DNA of 9,461 nucleotides, from NCBI GenBank assembly GCA_041664865.1, contig JBAYJU010000027.1, positions 1-9,461 on the forward strand, in the 5' to 3' direction. How positions within the stretch are numbered: position 1 is the stretch's first letter; every line of letters begins with the position of its first letter. Origin of the DNA: C7867-001 sp041664865. Its GTDB lineage: Bacteria > Patescibacteriota > Minisyncoccia > Phycocordibacterales > Phycocordibacteraceae. The notes beneath the pieces were generated by a model. The model ran no database searches, was not told the origin of the DNA, and saw only the letters and a program-made list of their open reading frames with translations. The translations under genes were made by a program, and so were the position numbers. Of the stretch, positions 1 through 6,100 are shown one piece after another.

Positions 1-93
1 CGAGTGGCGTTTCGGTCGCATTAGGTAATGTTATAGCACGAAATCAAGTTTTTGTTATTTCTGTGCGCAGGGCTCGGTCACGGATAATCCGCT

Positions 94-114
94 CGCCGCG
101 TTCGGCGTTTATTT
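94..114 (+). terminator. terminator-like hairpin with T-rich tail
   Basis: The arms CGCCG (94-98) and CGGCG (103-107) enclose a CGTT loop and are followed by TTTATTT. This would suit an intrinsic terminator for a plus-strand gene lying left of the window. The stem is only five pairs and the T-tract is interrupted, so it may be weak. It also lies just downstream of the minus-strand tRNA-Val, but in that direction no T-run follows. Confidence 0.4.
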
Positions 115-117
115 CTG

Positions 118-190
118 TGCGCGGTGAGGGATTCGAACCCCCGACATCTACAACGTCAATGTAGCGCTCTACCAACTGAGCTAACCGCGC
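118..190 (-). tRNA. tRNA-Val (anticodon GAC)
   Basis: Read on the minus strand this 73-base segment folds as a complete cloverleaf. The acceptor stem is GCGCGGU/ACCGCGC. The D arm contains AGCUCAGUUGGUAGAGC, the anticodon stem is CUACA/UGUAG around the loop UUGACGU (anticodon GAC), and the T loop is UUCGAAU. The discriminator base is A (complement of 118) and the next bases are CAG, so CCA is not encoded and must be added by a CCA-adding enzyme. The GAC anticodon reads GUC and GUU valine codons. An extended -10 element lies about 10 bases upstream. The last bases of the gene plus flank are duplicated at 55-68. Confidence 0.96.
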
Positions 191-199
191 GTGGGGAAG

Positions 200-208
200 A
201 CTATACCA
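200..208 (-). promoter_or_regulatory. extended -10 promoter for tRNA-Val
   Basis: On the minus strand the sequence TGGTATAGT gives a TGn extension plus a TATAGT -10 hexamer (5 of 6 to consensus). It ends about 10 bases before the tRNA 5' end at 190, which is the right distance for a start at or just before the mature tRNA. No convincing -35 hexamer is visible, as is common for extended -10 promoters. Confidence 0.5.
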
Positions 209-249
209 TATCTCGCTTGTGGATTCCTCCCCTAGACCCGCCGAGACGC

Positions 250-258
250 TGTTAAAAT
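250..258 (+). promoter_or_regulatory. extended -10 promoter for the doxX-like gene
   Basis: TGTTAAAAT consists of a TGn extension and the hexamer TAAAAT (5 of 6 to TATAAT). It predicts a start near 265 and a leader of about 30 bases before the ATG at 295. No -35 is recognisable at 16-18 bases upstream. It is the only good -10 on the plus strand between the tRNA and the gene. Confidence 0.4.
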
Positions 259-294
259 AGTGTCCAGCTTTACCATATAACCAGTTGATATTCT

Positions 295-714
295 ATGTTA
301 ACCGCAATTGCTCGACACCCGTTCTGGAATTTGTATGGGCTCCTCATCGCGCGCGTGATTATGGGCGGTATGCTTCTTATGGCCGCTTACTTCAAGTTTA
401 CCGACATGAATGGAACCGCTGTGTACATCGCCTCGGTCGGGCTTTCATTCTCGCTTGTGCTCGCGTGGCTCGCGGCTATCTTCGAAACTCTTGCAGGCCT
501 CGCGCTCATCATGGGCGTGTTCTTCTCCGAGACAGCACTCATTCTCGTGCCCTATATTCTTTTTCTCACCTTCATGTTCCACGGCCCGTCTCTGTGGGCC
601 TCGAGCCAGACTGAATTCGGCTTCTTCGTTGATCACCTGACCCTGGTTGCAGGACTGCTCTTCATGGTTGCGCACGGCCCGGGAAGTGGTTGGTCGCTAA
701 GGAAGGGGGAGTAG
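295..714 (+). CDS. DoxX family integral membrane protein
   Basis: This is a 139-residue, very hydrophobic protein with four predicted membrane helices, at about residues 14-33, 52-75, 79-96 and 111-127. Family marks of DoxX are visible. There is a glycine-rich first helix followed by a short AYFKF segment, then YIASVGLSFSLVLAWLA and FETLAGLALIMG with an acidic residue (E64) in helix 2. A GPGSGWS sequence (128-134) sits after the last helix, like the GPG-S tail of the family. Length is normal (family about 130-150). DoxX-like proteins are membrane components linked in some bacteria to quinone/thiol redox balance; no specific reaction can be assigned here. The ATG at 295 has no Shine-Dalgarno sequence; the conserved N-terminal helix supports this start. 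It stands alone, ending before a hairpin at 738-762. Confidence 0.88.
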   Translation: MLTAIARHPFWNLYGLLIARVIMGGMLLMAAYFKFTDMNGTAVYIASVGLSFSLVLAWLAAIFETLAGLALIMGVFFSETALILVPYILFLTFMFHGPSLWASSQTEFGFFVDHLTLVAGLLFMVAHGPGSGWSLRKGE

Positions 715-737
715 AGCAGAACTCAAGATATATGGAA

Positions 738-762
738 ATGGCGCGACTTGTGGTCGCGCCAT
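738..762. terminator. palindromic hairpin between convergent genes, probable bidirectional terminator
   Basis: The 10-base arms ATGGCGCGAC (738-747) and GTCGCGCCAT (753-762) enclose a 5-base loop. The hairpin lies 24 bases after the doxX-like stop codon and 18 bases after the stop of the convergent minus-strand small ORF. The T-tracts are poor in both directions (ATTTCC on the minus side, CCGTTTG on the plus side). Position and stem strength are the main arguments for a terminator. Confidence 0.5.
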
Positions 763-779
763 CCGTTTGCTCCGCAAGA

Positions 780-881
780 CTACTCCTGCGACTCCGTGGA
801 GCCGGTTTCGCTCGGCTCCTCCTCGAGTGCTTCATCGAGAAGTTCCATCCATCGGTTCCACAGTCCCGGAAGGCCGTTCAT
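780..881 (-). CDS. small ORF, 33 residues, hypothetical
   Basis: On the minus strand an ATG at 881 opens a 33-codon frame ending in TAG at 780-782. It is preceded by a consensus AAGGAG (888-893) with a 6-base spacing, one of only two clear ribosome-binding sites I found in the window. The product begins MNGLPGLWNRWMELLDEALE and continues into an acidic, serine/threonine-rich tail (EEEPSETGSTESQE). It thus looks like a short amphipathic helix with an acidic tail. No family is recognised. It lies convergent to the doxX-like gene and divergent from the HD gene, and is followed by the strong hairpin at 738-762. The ribosome-binding site, the stop-then-hairpin layout and its place in an otherwise empty gap favour a real small gene. 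Its length prevents certainty. Confidence 0.45.
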   Translation of the reverse strand: MNGLPGLWNRWMELLDEALEEEPSETGSTESQE

Positions 882-955
882 AGGGCTCTCCTTTCGTGGG
901 GCTTCTGGTGCTGCTCCTTAAAGCGTCCCACATTTCTCCCGTGGTTGCAATCCGC

Positions 956-984
956 TTGTGAAAGGGGAGTTGCGGGCGTAGGAT
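956..984 (+). promoter_or_regulatory. sigma-70-type promoter for the HD phosphohydrolase gene
   Basis: The -35 hexamer TTGTGA (956-961) is separated by exactly 17 bases from the -10 hexamer TAGGAT (979-984). The predicted start is near 991, giving a leader of about 38 bases that includes the AAGGAG at 1017-1022. Confidence 0.5.
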
Positions 985-1016
985 AGCGCTGGACCAATAA
1001 TCGCACACTGTGCGGG

Positions 1017-1022
1017 AAGGAG
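1017..1022 (+). promoter_or_regulatory. Shine-Dalgarno site fixing a GTG start
   Basis: AAGGAG is spaced 6 bases from the GTG at 1029 and decides that start in place of later in-frame codons. Such a site is unusual in this window, where most genes lack one. Confidence 0.75.
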
Positions 1023-1028
1023 CAGAAA

Positions 1029-2291
1029 GTGAAGCCTCCCAAAGTCGTAGCTGATCCCATCAGCGGCATCATCAACCTGCGGCCGGTGCTGCCCATCGTC
1101 GAAACGAGGGAGTTTCAGGCGCTCGCGGGGAAGTGCCAGCTCGGCATGACCAGTCTCGTCTTCCGGGCGGCGCGCCACACGCGCTACGAGCACTGTCTCG
1201 GTGCGTACGCCGCGACGCTCGTTCGCGCTCGTCAGTGGAAACAGCAGGGCTCCATCACTCAGGAGGAGGCGGACGCGCTCGCCGTGTACGCGCTCATCCA
1301 CGACATCGGCCATCCGGCCTTCTCGCATGTGACGGAGGACTTCCTCCCGCTCGATGACGACGAGATGACTCTCGAGATGATTCATGGTGGAAACCTGCGA
1401 CGGGCTATCGCCGACTGCGATGTCAACCCCTCGCTCGTGGAGTCATTCGCCGACCGGTCGAATCCGCTGTACCTCGGTGTGCACGACAAGAACCTTGGTA
1501 CGGAAAAGCTCGACTATCTGGAGCGCGACGGGTTCTACACCCTGCTCAGCCGGCCAGTCGCCATCCAGTATCTTCGCGAGTATGTGTATTTCGTGGATGG
1601 TACCGTAGCGGTCGACGAGAAGGTGGTGGACCACGCGGCGGACCTGCAGACCTTCTACATGAAAATGTACAAGGAGGTCTATCTGCGCAAATCCCTCGTG
1701 ATAGCGCAGCGCATGTTCCACAAGGCGGTGTACCATCTCATTCTGTGCGGGGAGCTCGATCCCTGCCGGTTGCAGCCGATGGTGGACGCCGAACTCATCG
1801 GGCTCATGTATGCATCGAAGGATCCTGTCGTGAGGGATCTGTACCAATTTCTTCGCGAACGGAGAATGTTCCGCGAGGCCATCTCGATTCGGCCCGCGGG
1901 ATTTGCCCAGGAAACACGCGTCGTCCAGAAGAGCATCCATGTCCTCGAGGTTGGTCCTGGAGAAATGGGGCGACTCACACAGCTTCCCATGCTGCAGAAG
2001 AAGAATCACGCGGAACTCGATGTGCTCGAAGAACGCATTGCCGAAGCAGTAGGGGCTCCTCCTCACACTATCCTGGTGGTGCCAGTGTTCAACCCAGAGC
2101 GGTTCCGTCCCAAGGATGTGAGCATCTACGGGAGCGATGGGAAACTGCACTCGCTCAAGGAGCGTCGGCCTGCGCATTACGCGCATCTCGGAGAAGCCGC
2201 CGCCTCCTATGCTGCGCTTCGCATCTGTACGCCGGAGGAGTACCGGAAGAGGGTATCCGATTCGACCCTGCAAGTGTGCGCGCTCTTGTAG
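1029..2291 (+). CDS. HD-domain phosphohydrolase, dGTPase/SAMHD1-like (COG1078 type)
   Basis: This 420-residue cytoplasmic protein is a metal-dependent phosphohydrolase of the HD superfamily. The metal-binding set of the SAMHD1/dNTPase branch is visible: H55 in ARHTRYEH, H91-D92 in LIHDIGHPAFSH, and D162 in GTEKLDYLERDG, which is the family's D-Y-L-x-R-D signature. The N-terminal ISGIINLRPV and an F-Q-x-L-x-x-x-x-Q-L-G segment also match this family, in which the first conserved histidine follows an R-x-x-H-T-R-Y-E-H run. Family members hydrolyse dNTPs or related nucleotides; the substrate here is unknown. The remaining half (about 180-420) is the helical C-terminal part. Length is typical. 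The start is GTG with a well-spaced AAGGAG. It is monocistronic, bounded by its own promoter and a strong terminator. Base composition is high in G+C, clearly unlike the cluster at 3154-8477. Confidence 0.9.
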   Translation: MKPPKVVADPISGIINLRPVLPIVETREFQALAGKCQLGMTSLVFRAARHTRYEHCLGAYAATLVRARQWKQQGSITQEEADALAVYALIHDIGHPAFSHVTEDFLPLDDDEMTLEMIHGGNLRRAIADCDVNPSLVESFADRSNPLYLGVHDKNLGTEKLDYLERDGFYTLLSRPVAIQYLREYVYFVDGTVAVDEKVVDHAADLQTFYMKMYKEVYLRKSLVIAQRMFHKAVYHLILCGELDPCRLQPMVDAELIGLMYASKDPVVRDLYQFLRERRMFREAISIRPAGFAQETRVVQKSIHVLEVGPGEMGRLTQLPMLQKKNHAELDVLEERIAEAVGAPPHTILVVPVFNPERFRPKDVSIYGSDGKLHSLKERRPAHYAHLGEAAASYAALRICTPEEYRKRVSDSTLQVCALL

Positions 2292-2323
2292 ACGCCGCAA
2301 GCGTCGGAAGGAGGGCTCTTTTT

Positions 2324-2350
2324 ATCGCGTCCGAAAGGACGCGATTTTTT
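2324..2350 (+). terminator. strong intrinsic terminator after the HD gene
   Basis: The arms ATCGCGTCC (2324-2332) and GGACGCGAT (2337-2345) pair perfectly over 9 bases with a GAAA tetraloop. Six T residues follow at 2345-2350. It is placed 33 bases after the stop codon. A smaller hairpin, GACGC/GCGTC at 2291-2305, precedes it directly at the stop codon. Confidence 0.92.
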
Positions 2351-2389
2351 ATGGAAACGGTACAGTTTCTACACTGCGTTTCAAAACTG

Positions 2390-2476
2390 CGGAGAGGGGG
2401 AGATTCGAACTCCCGAGACCCTTACAGGCCTGCATGTTTTCGAAACATGTGCATTCGACCACTCTGCCACCTCTCC
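2390..2476 (-). tRNA. tRNA-Ser (anticodon CGA)
   Basis: This 87-base minus-strand gene has the long variable arm of a class II tRNA. The acceptor stem is GGAGAGG/CCUCUCC with a G discriminator. The anticodon stem is CAUGU/ACAUG with loop UUCGAAA, giving anticodon CGA for serine UCG codons. The T loop is UUCGAAU. The following bases are CAG, so CCA is not encoded. A good promoter lies directly upstream. Confidence 0.96.
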
Positions 2477-2486
2477 GGTCCCGAAT

Positions 2487-2515
2487 ATCCTAGCATTTCG
2501 GGGCGAAAATGATAA
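2487..2515 (-). promoter_or_regulatory. promoter of tRNA-Ser
   Basis: On the minus strand the -35 TTATCA (2510-2515) is followed after exactly 17 bases by TAGGAT (2487-2492), and a TGC immediately before it forms an extended -10. The -10 ends 10 bases before the tRNA 5' end at 2476. Together with position, this is the best-formed promoter in the window. Confidence 0.65.
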
Positions 2516-2551
2516 GGTTTCTACACGGCCCTACAGCCTAGCCAAACGAGC

Positions 2552-2570
2552 GGACAAATGAGATTTGTCC
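2552..2570. repeat. perfect inverted repeat upstream of tRNA-Glu
   Basis: The arms GGACAAAT (2552-2559) and ATTTGTCC (2563-2570) flank the triplet GAG. No T-run follows on either strand, so it is not a standard terminator. It lies 36 bases before tRNA-Glu and could influence its promoter or leader; its function is unknown. Apart from this hairpin and the tRNA-Ser promoter, I see nothing else in the stretch 2477-2606. Confidence 0.6.
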
Positions 2571-2606
2571 CGAACGAGGCGACAGATGTATGGCCGAACA
2601 GCGTGA

Positions 2607-2678
2607 GGCCCTATCGTCTAACGGTTAGGACAGCGCCCTTTCACGGCGTAAATCGGGGTTCGATTCCCCGTGGGGTCA
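2607..2678 (+). tRNA. tRNA-Glu (anticodon UUC)
   Basis: This 72-base plus-strand gene has the acceptor stem GGCCCUA/UGGGGUC with G-U wobbles at the second and sixth pairs, and an A discriminator. The D arm is GUCUAACGGUUAGGAC. The anticodon loop CUUUCAC sits on a short stem (GCGCC/GGCGU), giving anticodon UUC. The T arm is CGGGG/CCCCG with loop UUCGAUU. The next bases are CAA, so CCA is not encoded. Its 3' end forms the left arm of a long inverted repeat extending to 2721, and shortened copies of the 3' end recur up to 2886, which suggests that this tRNA has been a recombination or integration site. Confidence 0.95.
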
Positions 2679-3071
2679 CAAATGCGAACCGCCGCAAGGC
2701 GGTTTTCGCATTTGTGACCCCAAGCAGTGTCTGGGAGACACTGCGTCGGGGAATCGAAAACCTTGCGAGCATACTTTGCGATTTCCTGAGGCAAAATCTC
2801 CGCAAGGTGTACTGAAGCTGCAAGCTTCGATAAGCGTACTCGCGGTCCCCGTGGTGTTATTCCGAAAGGAATGGTGACTGACCCCATTTCTCACAAACAG
2901 CTCTCTAGCAGCCGAAATATCGCCCTTCTTGGCTTTCCTGATGAGAGCTAGGCCAATGGGCTTAATTTCCTTCATAACCATCGCCGAAAGAATGCTCCTA
3001 GCCTCCTCCGCGTTCTTTGCTGCGAACCCCTGTTTCCTTCCTGCTCCTGGTCGTTTTCCACCTTTAGGCAT
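2676..3071 (-). CDS. GGKRPGAGRK-type small phage-like protein with an aberrant C-terminus
   Basis: The 131-codon frame starts MPKGGKRPGAGRKQGFAAKN, a basic glycine-rich N-terminus typical of short phage or prophage proteins often annotated as small-terminase-like. A helical segment follows, ending KKGDISAARELF (about 49-59), which in relatives normally continues into a short D-R-x-x-G-K-P tail. Here the frame instead passes at residue 63 (2885) into TGGGGTCA, the inverted tRNA-Glu end. It then runs through the stem-loop tract to a TGA overlapping the tRNA-Glu 3' end. Residues 64-131 (cysteine- and serine-rich, no domain) look like read-through of non-coding DNA, so the gene is probably 3'-truncated. 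There is no Shine-Dalgarno site. A perfect TATAAT lies upstream. Its function is not established, and it may be a remnant of the element that brought in the neighbouring cluster. Confidence 0.5.
   Translation of the reverse strand: MPKGGKRPGAGRKQGFAAKNAEEARSILSAMVMKEIKPIGLALIRKAKKGDISAARELFVRNGVSHHSFRNNTTGTASTLIEACSFSTPCGDFASGNRKVCSQGFRFPDAVSPRHCLGSQMRKPPCGGSHL
2689..2706 (+). terminator. intrinsic terminator of tRNA-Glu
   Basis: CCGCC (2689-2693), a GCAA tetraloop and GGCGG (2698-2702) are followed by TTTT. This is a compact GC-rich hairpin directly after the tRNA. It is the core of a much longer inverted repeat that reaches back into the tRNA 3' end. Confidence 0.75.
2724..2744. repeat. 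perfect hairpin inserted in the inverted tRNA copy
   Basis: The arms GCAGTGTCT (2724-2732) and AGACACTGC (2736-2744) flank GGG. Nine perfect pairs sit exactly where the inverted tRNA-Glu copy is broken. No T-run follows on either strand. Confidence 0.7.
2745..2886. repeat. cluster of short stem-loops and tRNA-end fragments
   Basis: This non-coding-looking tract holds several inverted repeats. CCTTGCG (2761-2767) pairs with CGCAAGG (2801-2807). GAAGC/GCTTC lie at 2814-2828, and ATTCC-GAAA-GGAAT at 2859-2872. It also contains TCCCCGTGG (2847-2855), matching the tRNA-Glu T-arm/acceptor junction. TGACCCCA at 2879-2886 repeats 2715-2722 and is the reverse complement of the tRNA-Glu 3' end. A small structured RNA or a degenerate mobile element are both possible; I recognise no known RNA family. 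Confidence 0.4.
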
Positions 3072-3073
3072 AT

Positions 3074-3101
3074 TTGATAAGAATCAATAAATCAAATTAT
3101 A
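3074..3101 (-). promoter_or_regulatory. TATAAT -10 element and small inverted repeat upstream of the phage-like gene
   Basis: On the minus strand a perfect TATAAT (3096-3101) lies 24 bases before the ATG at 3071. No good -35 is present 16-18 bases further up. Between -10 and start lies the inverted repeat TTGAT-AAGA-ATCAA (3074-3087), which could be an operator half-site pair. The presence of a promoter suggests that this gene can be expressed separately from the operon upstream of it. Confidence 0.35.
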
Positions 3102-3153
3102 GATCATTTTCGCTCTCTTTCGCGAAGCACATTCCATCGCGGCTTTCGTGTTA

Positions 3154-6100
3154 TTAACTCCCGAAGTCAAGCTCCCTACGTCGTTTCCTTTCTATCGCAT
3201 CTCTGTGTTCGCGAGCCGCATTTTCCTCAAAGTGTTTTTTCATTCGTTTAGCAAAATCTCTCACTCGTTTATTTTTAGACTGGGTATAGACATCCAGAGA
3301 TTGAGCTTTTTTCTCCATTGCTCTGGCGAGTCCATCTTCTCCGCTAACCACTCCTGTTGCATACATTCTTCCACTAACACGATCTAAAATGTCTTTGTCG
3401 TCAGTTTTCTCTGTTATTTCCATACAAAGACCAAAATCAGGTTCGTCTATTCCTTCGAGAGCATACGAAGCTTTCTTTAGGCTTTTCTTGTCGCCCTTTG
3501 ATATCAATTCGCGCAATATTACCTGATATGAGGCGCCTCCTATCGTTTGGATGAAGTGTGCAACGTCCCTATTATATTTGCTCCATGTGGATGTCATGGC
3601 TATGAGCCAATTTCCCATTTCATTCGTATAATCTTTGTGCGTAGAAATGTGTCGCTGGAGATCAGGGTTGAAATGATATGGGATGGCTTCATAGTGCATC
3701 CCGTCTCTTTTCTTTTTACTGTCTTTAGCAATCCGTTTTCTAATGACCTTAAGTATTGGCTTGAGAGATGGTTCGAACATTTCTGAGAGCATTTCTTGAT
3801 TGTGCCAATCTAAAGATTTTAATTCAACGAGTTGACTAGCCATAAATTCTTTTCCCTTTGGTGTCCATGAATTTAAGTTCATCCAACCACGATGAGATGC
3901 GAAGGGGAGCTCGTTAAAATAGATGTGCGCCATATTAGGATGCTTGTCAATTTCCTCGACAATCAAAACTTCCATTAGACGAGGAGCTTTAACGAAAAGT
4001 CGAGTGAGGGAACCAATTAGTGCATGCCTTAACAAGAAGTCATCATCTCTACCAAAATCATATGGCTTTACAGAACGGACAATTTTCTTAAGCAGCTCAA
4101 TGTCTTTGGGTCGAATATTTCTAAGTGATTGTTCCTTACGTAAATTCAGAGAATAAACCAGTGAATTAAGGAGGTGGGGCAATTTTCTGTCTGTGATTTC
4201 GTTAACAAACTCATCCCATATTGCCACTTGGCCGGCATTCCGTAATGCATCCAAGAAAGCAGTGACAAAAATATTGGTAGCCAAGTTCGAATTCGTTTTA
4301 AGTGCCTTTTTGAATAATTCCGTGGCAATTACAGGCTTTTCTTTCACAAGCCATGCAATATAGGTCTTGAGTGAGGAATACTGCCATTCCTCTATTGCCC
4401 CCTCTTTAAGGGGCCGAATGTAGTTTATTAATTGGGCATGCCAGAGGTCTAAATCTCTTTTGTTCGTCTTCTCAACCAGTTTTTTCACATCTTCAGCTCG
4501 ACGTTTTTCAGCCACCGTCCAATCTTCGTCTGGTGTCTTATATTTTCGTATATCTCCAACCAATGTACAAAAAGTGTTGTATTCAGGATCCTTTTGGAGG
4601 CGATCGTACAGATGTTTTACTTCCGCCGTGTCAAAGTTTTTACTTCTAAGGAGGCGATTTAATTCTTCCTCAATTTCCAAGGCGAGAACATAATCTTTGA
4701 CCTTTCCTTTTGGAATAATTAACCGTTGAAAGATCTTAGAAATTAACTTACTATCTTCAATTAACATTGCGATGAGTTCGTCTCCACCAGCACCGCTAGT
4801 GGGTGGGTATAGCGCTGCGGCTAATATTCTTACCAGTTCAAGGCGTTCTTTCAGGTTTTTAGTTTTCTTTAATATTTCGACCACAAAATCTATGCTTTCC
4901 CGACGCAAACGTATTAGGTTCTCGTTCGGAGCAAGTGCCCCTGACCGAAATGTCAGCTCATCAACTTTCGTTGAGAAAGTAGCCTCTGTACTTGTAGAAA
5001 GGATTTCGCGTAGAACTGTGAGGATAAATTTAAAGTTTTTCGCTCTATTTTTGGGGAGAATTTGCTGGATAAATTTCAAAGCATTCAGTTGAGGAAAGAT
5101 AGTTTTGTATTGATCTATAAATACACTGTTATATGAGACTAGCTCTTTTAGCGCATTCATTGCGTCAGTACTAACTGATTGATAAGAACTCTGACTAAGT
5201 ACGAGCAGTAACTCTAGAACTTTCGGAGTATCCGAATACCGTATCTGGAAATGACCGAGAATTGCACCGCACTTCTTTAAAATATCTTCTTGCTTTTTAC
5301 CGTAAATTTTCTCGGGACCAATTGCACCGATCACCTGCGGCTCCAATTCATTAAGTGTGATGGTCGCTTCAACCATTTTTATACAATCCAATTGTCTTTT
5401 GTGAGAAAAGCGATCCGCTATTTCTAAAAAAGAAAGTAGCTGCTCATTTGATGTCGCATTTCTTATGTCCGTCAGGTAATCGGAAAAGAATATCCTTCCC
5501 GCTTTTAGAATATCCTTGTGTTTCTTAACAATATGATCAAAATGGATGGCGGCTTGGTCTATGTGAGAGGACATTATCTCTTCGAAATCTTTTTCAATCT
5601 CATCTAACCCCAGTGTTTTCAGCTTTTCTCGATCCTTACCCGGCTTGTATACGATGTCATGCTCAATTTCATTCCACGTATGATAAAGGGCGGACGATAT
5701 TTGTACTTCGCATTTTAAACCTGCGTAACGACGATATTCGGGGAGCTTCGCTCGCTCTGGATTAAGGCTCAGAATTATGTGTGTCCCTCTATATCCTTTA
5801 AGTTTGCTTTTGTCTTCGAACTTAGGATCGGCACCTTCAAATTCTGTGTAAATCAAGCCGGCTATCTCTTTTTTATGACTTTCCAAATACGGAACTACAC
5901 GTACACCAGCAAGATCTTCAATATCAGTGAGAGCAGTATATTTTGTACCTTCCTTTTCCTTAGTTATTATCTTTTCCCGTAGCTTTACCGGATCTTTCGC
6001 GCGAGCAGTAATTGCATAAATCTTGATATCTGTGTCCGCCAAGAGTTGGTTCAGGATGCCCTTTATGGCCTCAGCAAAGTTTCTATACTTTTCCTGCACT

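Larger units (their letters stand above)
2661..2756. repeat. long interrupted inverted repeat containing the tRNA-Glu 3' end
   Basis: The left arm is 2672-2693 (tRNA acceptor end GGGGTCA plus downstream bases). The right arm is 2698-2721 and carries the exact reverse complement with two extra T residues. The symmetry resumes further out: CGATTCCCCG of the tRNA T arm (2661-2670) matches CGGGGAATCG at about 2747-2756, separated from the inner arm by an inserted hairpin at 2724-2744. The region therefore holds an inverted, split copy of the 3' end of the tRNA gene. Confidence 0.75.

Noticed and set aside
918..1385. 155-codon minus-strand frame overlapping the start of the HD gene
   Set aside because: It has no recognisable motif and is antisense to the well-supported N-terminus and promoter of the HD gene.
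1443..2300. 285-codon minus-strand open frame opposite the HD phosphohydrolase gene
   Set aside because: The plus-strand HD protein has clear catalytic motifs, promoter, ribosome-binding site and terminator. The antisense frame shows no domain and is a by-product of high-GC codon use.
2558..2887. Plus- and minus-strand frames running across tRNA-Glu and its repeats
   Set aside because: They translate the tRNA and its inverted copies (phrases such as RGIEPRF and NRTPI come from tRNA sequence) and have no protein-like features.
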